From the NCBI GenBank assembly GCA_916700875.1, contig CAKAKS010000293.1:1-64000 (forward strand): a stretch of DNA of 64,000 bases. Direction: 5' to 3'. The notes beneath the pieces were generated by a model. It did not search any database. It worked only from the letters and a program-made list of their open reading frames with translations, and had not been told where the DNA came from. This DNA is from Sebastes aleutianus. Lineage: Eukaryota > Chordata > Actinopteri > Perciformes > Sebastidae. The position numbers and the translations under genes are program-made. This document shows positions 10,301-22,300 of this stretch, one piece after another (position 1 is the first letter of the stretch; every line of letters starts with the position of its first letter).

Positions 10301-13300
10301 AAGTCATAGTCAAGTCAGCACACTGACACCTGACAGCTGTTGTTGCCTGTTGGGCTGCAGTTTGCCATGTTCTGATTGGAGCATATTGTTTTATGCTAAA
10401 TGCAGTACCTGTGAGGGTTTCTGGACAATATCTGTCATTGTTTTGTGTTGTTAATTGATTTACAATAATAAATATATACATACATTTACATAAATCATAT
10501 TTGTCCACTCCCATGTTGATAAGAATATTAAATACTTGACAGATCTCCCTTTAAGGTTCATTTAGAACAGATACAAAAATTGTGAATAATTTGCGATTAA
10601 TCGTGATTAAATATTTTAATGGATTGACAGCCCTAGTAATATCGTGTTGTGTTGTAAGTGTCATCTCTTCCTGGTTTTAAAGGCTACATTACAGTAAAGT
10701 GATGTCATTCTCTGAACTTACCAGACTGTTCTAGCTGTTCTATTATTGGTCATTTACACAAAAAAATATTATGATATTTGATTTTCTCCAAGTCACCCAG
10801 CCCTAATACATCTAACTCAGACTGCTGAAGCCTCTGATTAGTTTAAGATCAACTTTACAGGTCATTTTACACAGAACAAGACTGTGGATTTAGTCCTCAT
10901 CTCGTAACACTCAGGTTATACGGGGGTTGCTTCACAGACAGAAGGAATGATGACAGACATCAATAACTCTTTGAATGTACATATGAACATGTGAGTATTG
11001 TATTCAGATAGACTTGAACAAAATATGAACCTGCAAAGAGGTTTCAGATGCAGAATATTTATTTGTTTTTTGTTTCAAATAATTAGACAATGCTGACATG
11101 AAAACAGATCACAGTTAGATCTGCTGTCAAAAAGAACGTGGGAATAACTTAGAACCATAGAGACCTCTGATTAGATGGTGTCATTCATAATCATCACTTG
11201 TGTGCCTTTAAGTTGGTGCAATACGTGTTTGTTGAAGAGTGCTGCACCTTTAGACATGTTCAAATAGAGTGCTACAGGAATGAGTCCTAAAACCCAGAAA
11301 TGAATTAGCATTTTAGCACTTCCTGTTCCCTCATCTGGAAGTCAATGGGTTTTTAGTTAGATGGCTGAAATAAGGTCTGTGTTAAAGGTCCAGTGTGTAG
11401 GATCTGGCGGTATCTAGCAGTGAGGTGAGAAGATTGCAAACAACTGAAGCCTCTCTCGTGTGCCAAGCGTGTTGGAGAGCTACGGTGGCTGACGCAAAAA
11501 CGTGAATGTCCCTCTCTAGAGCCATCTGGAGCAGAGCCAGTGTGTAGAGAGTGTGTGTACAAACTACATAACCTACAGTCAGTGAACTGACCTCAGAGTC
11601 TCCAGTCTACAGTTTGGACTCTCCAGTCCAGCAGAAAGCAGCTTCACTCCTGAATCCTGCAGGTAGTTGTTACTCAGGTCCAGCTCTCTCAGATGGGAGG
11701 GGTTGGACTTCAGAGCTGAGGCCACAACTTCACAGTGAGTATCTGAGAGTCCACAGTCAGAAAGTCTGTGATGACACAAAAATTACAAAATATGTTATTA
11801 TGAAAGAGGACAGTTTATATTTACTTCATGCATTTGATGACTAAACAGTTTGATATATACTTCTTTGATTAACATTTGCTCCTCACATCAGTGGTTCAGC
11901 TAATCTTATCTCACTGTTTGACATGAAACAATAATTCTCATCACTCTCTCTCAAACCTGCAGACTTTTAATCTTTGTTTTTCTTTAATCTTGCAGATGAA
12001 GAGAGAGAAAATGTAGTTACATTGAGGCTTCCCTAATGTCCAGTCTGTCAGTGTGATCTGATCCCAGGTCTGTCTCCACAAAGTTAGCATGAGGCCTTCT
12101 TGATTAGAAAAGCATTTTTAAAACTCAGTGAATAAGTAATAATAATACAGTTGATAAAGATGACCTCTCTTTGCTAGCTACCTGCTGCTTTCAGGTTCAC
12201 GTCCATAAATGGGAAAATTCAGTGACTGCTGCCAAACGGTAGAGAAATTAAACAAATCGCGTAATAATATTAGACCTGTACATAATTAAACATTCATATA
12301 ACTAGATATTTTGATGACTGCATGGCGTTTTGTCATTAACACTCTTTTCTGAGCATCAAACGTATTCAGCTCACAAACACAATGAATGAACCAATGAGGT
12401 TGCATTATTTACAACATAATGACATCAGAAAGATGATATCAGTGTATCAGCATTAAAAACAGAACATTGATCTTTGGTTTGTATAAGATCTCTTAAAAAG
12501 TCTGAATTCTACCATTCTGCTGTTATATATTCATCAGACTGCTGTTATTGGTGGAAGCTGTGTATTTCCTGCTACTACTCTTCTCTACAGCAACAAGAGA
12601 GAGAAACACCAGAGTTTCCTTCTGTGAGTAACAGAATAAAAGGAAAGACTTCAAAACAAGATGATGGAACACAACTTGAATTCATTAGCAATAAAATGCA
12701 CCATTGCCCGATTCAACACACTCAGGGGTTTTACAACGACTAGTCTTTGTCTCGTATGACCAGTAGGTTACGGTGGCTAATGCTAGAGTTGGGTCGGTTT
12801 TCGGTTTTGCCGGTCCGGTCCGGTCCGGTGTACGAGCTTAAACCGGTTTGATTTTATGCTAACCAAATTAAAAAGTAGCCGACATCAACAACCTGTGTCG
12901 ACAGAGTCACAGTGCTAAATCCAGCCTGTATTGCATTACTAATAAGCAATATGACAACGTGATTAACGTAATATTATGATATAATGTTGCTGTATAAACA
13001 AGAAGAGGTTTGTTTACTAGGAAGTTCATGTGTTTTTGGGGTGATGAGACGAGACATGGCAGAGCTGGTCTCAAAGAAAACTAAAACTGCAGCAACATGG
13101 CAACAGTTTGGATTTGAAGCCAACGAAAGAGATGAGCCCAAAAACACACGAGGTAAGGTGTAATGTGGTGCAAGGCCTATTGAAAGCAAACCCCAGCACC
13201 AGGACTCTGATCCCAGGACCGCCCCGACTCCCCGCCGGATCAGCAAACGTTCTGTTGCTGCCGTTACACCGGTTAGACCCAGCACTCCACCAGACAGCTG

Positions 13301-16300
13301 ATCTTTTGTTTTTTTCATTTGTTTTACCAGGTTCACATGTCGTCTCCATCACCCCAAAAACATAAATAAGAAAAAACTGTCAAATGTAACAATTATTAGA
13401 AATAAATAGAATAAGTGTTCATTAACTTGACAGCTAGAAACACAAACTACTGAAACATTTTGAACTCAACATTTGAAACAGCTCAAGAACATCTGTGACA
13501 AAATACAAATACATATTTATGTAATAAACACGTGGAACACTTATAAGAATATTATATTTTAAGAATAATTTATAGTGTGTATATTTGAAGAACTAAACTA
13601 GTAATCTACACTGATCTATAAAGTTAATCACATCTGGACTTACACAGCTTTTCTGCAGTTCCTCACAGCTGGAATCAGTCTCAGTCGTCCCTCGTCTGAT
13701 GTGTTGTACTTCTTCAGGTCCAACTCATCCAGAACCTCCTCTGACATCTGCAGCATGTAGGCCAGAGCTGAGCAGTGGATCTCTGAGAGTCTCTTCTTTG
13801 ATCTGTTCTCTGACTTCAGGAACTCTTGGATGTCCTGATGTACCGAGTGGTCGTTCATCTCCGTCAGACAGTGGAAGATGTTGATGCTTCTGTCAGGAGA
13901 GGTTTTGTTATCATATCTGTTCATCTCTTTCAGGTTGTTGATGGCTCTCTGGATGATTTCTGGACTGTTGTCTGTCTGACCCAGCAGACCTCCTAAGAGT
14001 CTCTGGTTGGACTTCAGAGAGAGGCCATGAAGGAAGCGAACAAACAGGTCCAGGTGGCCATTTTTACTCCTCAGGGATTTCTCCATGGCTCTCTTCAGGA
14101 AGTCATCCAGGGTTGAATGAACATATTTTTTTCCCAGGAAGTCCTTCAGTACCTCTGTGTTGCTGTTTGTGTAACAGTGGAACATGTAGACTGCAGCCAG
14201 AAACTCCTGAATGCTCAGGTGAACAAAGCAGTAGACTGTTTTCTGGAAGATCACACACTCTCTTTTGAAGATCTCTGTACAAACTCCTGAGTACACCGAG
14301 GCCTCTGTGACATCCAGACCACACCGCTCCAGGTCTTCTTGGTAGAACATGATGTTTCCTTTCTCCAGCTGTTCAAACGCCAGCCTCCCCAGCTTCAGAA
14401 GAACTTCCCCGTCAGCCTCCGTCAGCTCCTGTGGACTCGTCTCATGTCCCTCACCGTACTTCTGCTTCTTCCTCTTTGTCTGAACCAACAGGAAGTGTGA
14501 GTACATGTCAGTCAGGGTCTTGGGCAGCTCTCCTCTCTGGTCTGTAGTCAACATGTGGTCCAGAACTGTAGCAGTGATCCAGCAGAAGACTGGGATTAGA
14601 CACATGATGTGGAGGCTCCTGGATGTCTTGATGTGTGAGATGATTCTGCTGGACAGCTCTTCATCACTGACTCTCCTCCTGAAGTACTCCTCCTTCTGGG
14701 CGTCAGTGAAGCCTCGTACTTCTGTTATCCTGTCAACACGTGCAGGAGGGATTCGATTGGCCGCTGCAGGTCGGGAAGTTATCCAGACGAGAGCTGAGGG
14801 AAGCAGCTTCCCCTGGATGAGGTTTGTCAACAGCACGTTGACTGATGACTTCTGGGTGACATCAGACACAACCTTCTTGTTCTTGAAATCCAGTGAAAGT
14901 CTGCTTTCATCCAGGCCGTCAAAGATGAACAGAACTTTACAGACAGCGAGCTTCTCTGCTGTGACCTTCTGTAATGTTGGATGGAAAACATGGAGCAGCA
15001 TGAGAAGACTGTACTGCTCATCTCTGATCAAGTTCAGCTCCCTGAACGAAAGCGGAACCACCAGACTGACATCTTGGTTCTCCAAGCCCTCTGCCCAGTC
15101 CAGAGTGAACTTCTGCACTGAGAAGGTTTTTCCAACGCCAGCGACGCCGTTCGTCAGAACGACTCTGATGGGTCTCTGTTGGTCAGGTAAGGCTTTAAAG
15201 ATGTCGTGGCACTTGATTGGAGCGTCATGGAGGTTCTTCTTCTTGGAAGCTGTCTCAAGCTGCCTCACCTCATGTTGGGTATTAACCTCTTCACTCTGTC
15301 CCTCTGTGATGTAGAGCTCAGTGTAGATCCTGTTGAGGAGGGTTCCACTTCCTGTTTCATCAGTTCCTTCAGTCACACATTCACATCTCCTCCTCAGACT
15401 GATCTTATGATCATCTACAACTTCCTGCAGACCACTATCTGCTGAAAGAGAGAGACAAAAGATAAAAATAAAGAAAATGTCATTATTATTTTCATTGCCA
15501 ATATTGAAGTGATCAATATAAAGTAAATAAAAAAGAAGTAAAGGTTAAACAGTCTAGTTTTAGTAGAAGCATCAGAAATGCTCCTTTTTCTCTCAGTCGG
15601 TGTACATGTTTGATTGACAGCAGAGGAGGCGGAGCCTCAGCTGTCCGTCTGCAGCTCTTCATCTAAACAGCTCACTGTGGCTGTTCCTTCCTCACTGTAA
15701 TATTTAAAACTGATCCACTCATTAAATAATGCAGGATATGTTCATATCTCATTGTGTGGACATGTTTTTATTGAACAGCATCAATAACAAAAGCTGGGTT
15801 TCCACCCAAAAGTTCCTGGGACTTTTTAGTCCTACTACTTTTAAGGAACTAAAAGGTTCCTTCAGTCCACTGTTGTCTGTGTTTCCACTACGGTCTAAAG
15901 ACCTGTGAAGATTCAGCAAATTAGTCCTCTGATGTATGAAAAAGCAACATGACATGTGACGAGAGCTGTTGGTGGTCGCAGCGGTAAACACACTCTGCAG
16001 TCTGCCGTTCAGTGTGTCGTCCGTTTCATCTAAAAAACACGCTGGAAAATAATAAACATTAGGTTTAATCTCACTGTGACGACATTTACTGCACGTTGGA
16101 TGTAATGAATGAAATGCAGAGGAGGAAAGTGAAACTAAGAGCGTCCGTCTCCACAGTAAATCATGTTGAGTATTTGAGGGTTATTTATTTATGTCTCTCT
16201 TGTTTTCTCTGTCTTTTTGGCTGGACCGCAGACGGCCAGCCCTACAACCCTAAAAGTCTGTCACTGAGTGATGAAGTTACACGATTGGTCGTCTGAGTGT

Positions 16301-19300
16301 CTGTGTTTCCGCATTGACCTCTGGATCGTACGTCAAAGTTGGTGTATGTATATATGTCTATGGCTTGAACGGCCAGTTGAGTGGAGCAGGGCGTCCCCTA
16401 GTGTCCTCGCAGGACCTGGTGGGACTTTTATGACTTTTTATATATTAAAAGAACAAGTAGTGTTTTCAGACATGGAGACGTCAGCAGACAGATGTAGAGT
16501 CTTACTTTGTACAGTGCTGGTCGGACCGGCTGGCTGCAGTCCAGCTCTGGTTCTGGATCTTTGTCCACACTGGGGACAGGAGGAGTCTCCTGATGAAGCA
16601 GACTGGTCCAAGTACACAGCACAGCAGGACAGCTGCTCCTCCACAGAGACATCACTCCTCTTCCTGTGAAGACATGTCTTTATAACTAAAAGGCTTTGTT
16701 GATTGGCCGACACTGTCTCAAAGCTCAGATGGTCACAGGGAACAGTTAAAGTGTTGTTACTTTTCTGTTTGAATTCAGCATTCAGTCTGTGATGACAGTG
16801 TTCCTTTTATTTCAACTCTCCTGCTTTCATAAACACTAATGAGCTGAATTTTACTATCTGGCTGTCTTATTAACCTCTTTACAATCCGACGGACGATATT
16901 CTGTCTTTCAGAGACTGTAGCGGCTCAGTTTTAAAGCTAGAGTGAAGATACTGGTAACATGTGAAACTAGAAAACCTAAAGAATCCATCGTTACCAACCA
17001 TGTCATGCTAGTTTGTCTGGAAGAACGCTCTGACCTCCAAATATGTGAATGTAAATGGGTTCTATGGGTACCCACGAGTCTGCCCGTTACAGACATGCCC
17101 ACTTTATGATAATCACATGTCATAGTCAAGTCAGCACACTGACAGCTGTTGTTGCACGTTGGGTTTCAGAGGGGTCCCGCCTCCGTGGCCGTCCTACAGA
17201 GAGGTCGTCCTCCAAAGGGGTCGCCCTCCTGATCAGTTTCTCCTGTCTGTCCTGTCCCCGGGTCGTACGCCTGAGTTTTCCTGCCCCGTCCCTGTTCAGC
17301 GCCCGGCCGCTAGCCCCTTAATCCCTCCTCCGGACTCCCTCCACCCACCCTGATGGAGTTCATAGACTCTGTTTTAGGGACGTCTGGGATCCGTCCCTTG
17401 AGAAAGGGGGGGTACTGTCATGGTCTTGGGTTTTGGTTGTAGTTGGTTTCCTGTTTTATTTTGTAGGTTCAACACTTTCTACAGCTACTTCACAGTGAAA
17501 GTCCTCCATTAAAGAGAGCTGATCATGTTCTTAACAGTCTCACGGTCACTTTGGGCAGCTTAGCTTGAGTTAGTTAGGTTTGAACTGAGGTTAGAAGTGG
17601 TCTAAATAGTGTGGTAGACCAGCAGTCTAAGACACACAGGTATGTAACAGTGGTGTCTCTGGTTCAAATCCAGATGGTTTACAGTTATTTTTATGTCATT
17701 CTGTTTTCTGTCACTTTCTACTGTCAACTATCAAATGAAGGCATGAATGTAATTCAAATATTCTAAAAAGAGAAGTGGTCCAAATTTACATTACTGCCCC
17801 TTTTAGTATGAGCAGATAACTTTAACATCACTACTGCCCAGGGATGTTTGTTCTTGACCTTAAGGAACAACATATGGTGGAGAAAATCTAAGGTCAAAGG
17901 TCCACTTACTAATGATCCAAAACTTTCAACTGCAAGCTCTGAATCTTTAGTAAGTGAGCTTAAATTCCCTTCACCATATTCTACATCAGTAGTTAGTTAA
18001 AGAACAAACTCAAACATTCAACACACGTTAGTTTGGATCAGAAAGTCACACAATAACACAAACTAACTAACCGATAGAAGCAGCAGTAGAGCAGCAACTC
18101 CTGTGTTCTGAGAGGGAAATTACTGCTTTTGTGAATGAAGTCTGGTGGCTCTGAAGAGAGCGATATAACTACGTGGTTTCTATTGCTCTGGTCTATCATG
18201 ACCTCTCTATTGCTCTGGTCTATCATGACCTCTGTATTGCTCTGGTCTATCATGACCTCTGTATTGTTCTGGTCTATCGGGAGCTCTCTATTGCTCTGGT
18301 CTATCGTGACCTCTCTATTGCTCTGGTCTATCATGTCCTCTCTATTGCTCTGGTCTATCGTGACCTCTCTATTGCTCTGGTCTATCGTGTCCTCTCTATT
18401 GCTCTGGTCTATCGTGACCTCTCTATTGCTCTGGTCTATCGGGACCTCTCTATTGCTCTGGTCTATCTATTCTCGAGGTAAAGCTCCCGTCCACAGTTGC
18501 TTTACCTCTCCATCAGACAGCCCTTTCCAATGGGAAACTGAAGCTGTTATATCGCTCTCTTCAAAGCCACCAGACTCCATTGACAAAAGCAGTAATTTTA
18601 CCTTGCAGAACACGGGAGTATACGTACAACCCCACTTCAAAGAAGCTGTCATAACAGCTGATTTTAGGAGAAGTCAAACCAACACAGTATTTTGAGGACA
18701 TATTGTGAGAAAATGAATTACACATTTGAAGCACATTCTTTCACATTTTGAATAGTTGTAAATCTTTACAGTGACTTCAACATTCAGGCAGAAATATGAA
18801 TATTTTCTTGAAGTGTAAATTGTTAAATGGAGGTTCTCAGGTGTTTTGTTACAGAAATACAATCAGTAGTTTGTGGCTATAAAAGCCAGACTAAGATCCA
18901 TCTTAGTTTGAAACAGTATCTGCACTAATAGTTCTGCATCAGGAATATAAATCTGTTAGCAGAACATTTAGTCTTCATCCTCAATGCATCATCATCCATC
19001 AGGTCAGCTTACAGTAGAAACAGTCTCTTACTTTGTGTCTGAGGGTCCAGGTTCATTACTGAAGTCTGGAGGATTCAATATGATGACCGAGTCACTCTTC
19101 ATAGACAGACAGCTGGGTACTGGAGACTCTGCTCTCGGTCTGGACTGAACTCTGCAAACACCAAGATGATTTGATTCACATCACATGAATCCTTGATAAA
19201 CTCTCTGATGACAAAGACATTTCAGTAGCTCTACATACACAAACTACTGCTACTGTCAATAATGTGGTTTAAAGTTTGTATTAGTCCTCTTAGATTACAG

Positions 19301-22300
19301 CTGTTCTGGGTGACTGACAGCTGTCACAGATACGAAGAGGAAGAATGCACTAATTCATTCTCTTTGTGTCACCAACAGTGTGTTAAACTTCACTTAGTAA
19401 ATACATTTTAGTAGAAATTTAATATACAAACACACAATCAACTAAATCATGGCATTGGCATGGCATAACTTTGTTTTATATCATTCTGTATCTTCCCAGT
19501 GGTGTTCCTTATGTATTCAAATCTGAACTCTAAATACGTATGTTTTAGCGTCAAAATGCTGTTTTCCCTTCAAGCCCTTCTAAAAACTTTCTCCCACGTG
19601 ACCTGACGTAGGTTTCTACATGATGACACTGCTACATGTACAGTATATATACATCCTTATAGTCAGTGTATTAATACAGTAACTTAGATGATGATGCTGC
19701 TACATGTACAGTATATATACATCCTTATAGTCAGTGTATTAATACAGTAACTTAGATGGTGGTCAGCGTGCTCCCAGTCAGGAGAAGCAGACAGGAGTAC
19801 CGGCAGGAAGCTAAGTGATGTACTGCTGTGGACGCCACGTTAGTTCAGATCAGAAAGTCACACAATAACACAAACTAACTAACCGATGGATGCAGCAGTA
19901 GACCAGCTACTCCTGTGTTCTGAGAGGGAAAATGACTGGTTTTGTGAATGGAGTCTGGTGGCTTTGAAGAGAGCGATATAACGGCTTCAGTTCCCGTCAG
20001 AAAGGGCTGTCTGATGGAGAGGTAAAGCAGAGAAAATATTCTAAATATAGCGAACACCTAAACGGATATATAAACTGGAAAAACAAAGTTTGGAAACTTG
20101 TGTTTGGTGGATTATTTCTCTGTTGTTACAATGCTAATTGGCATTGTATTTTACATCGTTGGAAAGCCTGTTTATTTACCTTCGCAATGATGTCCAACTT
20201 GTAAGGATCATGCATTTGTGGGATGAGCAGCACAGCTGATTATGTGGGGAGCGCCCAAGAAAAATTTGCCAAAATGCTCTGCCAATGGTAAACAGTGTAT
20301 TCTCATAAGGCTACCAGGAAGCCTGCAATGACTGCCCTTCACCGTCAGGCCCGTTTGCGCTGGTGTCGACAACACAGACAATGGAACCTGAACATGTGGG
20401 GGAATGTCATGTTCAGTGATGAGTCCAGGTTCTGTCTGCCAAAGTTGGATGGCAGGGTCAAAGTATGGAGACGACGTGGAGAACGCTATGCTGATTGTTG
20501 CACCGATGGAGTAACAGCTTTTGGTGGGGGCAGTGTCATGGTGTGGGGCGGCATCTCCCTCACTGGCAAAACAAGGCTTGTCATCATTGAAGGCCATCTC
20601 AATGCAGGGAGATATTGGGATGAGATTCTGCAGCCAGTGGCGATCCCATATCTCCACAATCTGGGACCTAACTTCATCCTCCAAGATGACAACGCTCGCC
20701 CCCACAGAGCCAGGGTTATCACAGACTACCTCCACAATGTGGGAGTAGAGAGAATGGAACGGCCTGCCAAGAGTCCAGACCTCAACCCAATTCAACACTT
20801 GTGGGATCAGCTTGGGCGTGCTGTACGTGTTAGAGTGACCAACACAACCACGCTGGCTGACCTGCAACGAATCCTGGTTGAGGAATGGAACGCCATCCCA
20901 CAGCAACATGTGACCAGGTTGGTGACCAGCATGAGGAGGAGGTGCCAGGCTGTTGTGGCTGCGTATGGATCTTCCACCGCTACTGAGGCTCCTGACATAT
21001 TGTATTAAATGAATAAAGTGTAAAATAGCCAATATGTCTTGTTTGTTCCTTGTTACTGATAGAGAGTTCAATCATCCAATCCACCAAACAACTCAAAACA
21101 AGAGTCAATACCAACAGGAGAATACACTGTTTACCATTGACGGAGCATTTTGGCAAATTTTTCTTGGGCGCTACCCACATAATCAGCTGTGCTGCTCATC
21201 CCACAAATGCATGATCCTTACAAGTTGGACATCATTGCGAAGGTAAATAAACAGGCTTTCCAACGATGTAAAATACAATGACCATTAGCATTGTAACAAC
21301 AGAGAAATAATCCACCAAACACAAGTTTCCAAACTTTGTTTTTCCAGTTTATATATATATATTTTTCTTTTTTAGGTGGCTATAATGTTTTTCTGTTGCT
21401 CCTGTCCACCGCTGCTTTACCTCACCATCAGACAGCCCTTTCTGACGGGGAACTGAAGCCGTTATATCGCTCTCTTCAAAGCCACCAGACTCCATTCACA
21501 AAAGCAGTAATTTTACTTCCCAGAACACGGGAGTATACGTACAACCCCACTTCAAAGAAGCTGTCATAACAGCTGATTTTAGGAGAAGTCAAACCAACAC
21601 AGTATTTTGAGGACTAATGTGAGAAAATGAATTACACATTTGAAGCACATTCTTTCACATTTTGAATAGTTGTAAATCTTTACAGTGACTTCAACGTTCA
21701 GGCAGAAATATGAATATTTTCTTGAAGTGTAAATTGTGAAATGGAGGTTCTCAGGTGTTTTGTTACAGAAATACAATCAGTAGTTTGTGGCTATAAAACC
21801 CAGACTAAGATCCATCTTAGTTTGAAACAGTATCTGCACTAATAGTTCTGCATCAGGAATATAAATCTGTTAGCAGAACATTTAGTCTTCATCCTCAATG
21901 CATCATCATCCATCAGGTCAGCTTACAGTAGAAACAGTCTCTTACTTTGTGTCTGAGGGTCCAGGTTCATTACTGAAGTTATGGAGGAATCAATATGGAC
22001 CGGTCACTCTTCATAGACAGACAGCTGGGTACTGGAGACTCTGCTCTCTGTCTGGACTGAACTCTGCAAACACCAAGAAGATTTTATTCACATCACATGA
22101 ATCCTTGATAAATTCTGATGACAAAGACATTTCAGTAGCTCTAAATACACAAACTACTGCTACTGTCAATAATGTGGTTTAAAGTTTGTATTGGTCCTCT
22201 TAGATTACAGCTGTTCTGGGTGACTGACAGCTGTCACAGATACGAAGAGGAAGAATGCACAAATTCATTCTCTTTGTGTCACCAAGTGTGTTAAACTTCA

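Larger units (their letters stand above)
19915..21535. repeat. Hairpin repeat 2, loop split by a Tc1-like element
   Basis: The left arm, 19915-20035, and the inverted right arm, 21412-21535, share GAGTCTGGTGGCTTTGAAGA and its complement. The loop region, about 90 bp in the sister copy at 22970-23060, here holds a complete Tc1-like element (20073-21349). Confidence 0.8.

Noticed and set aside
14505..15314. 269-codon plus-strand ORF
   Set aside because: It is antisense to the NACHT exon and has no domain of its own.
18135..18695. 186-codon and 102-codon ORFs with 9-residue repeats
   Set aside because: They are products of the 27-bp minisatellite.
20208..21071. 287-codon minus-strand ORF
   Set aside because: It is antisense to the Tc1-like transposase frame.
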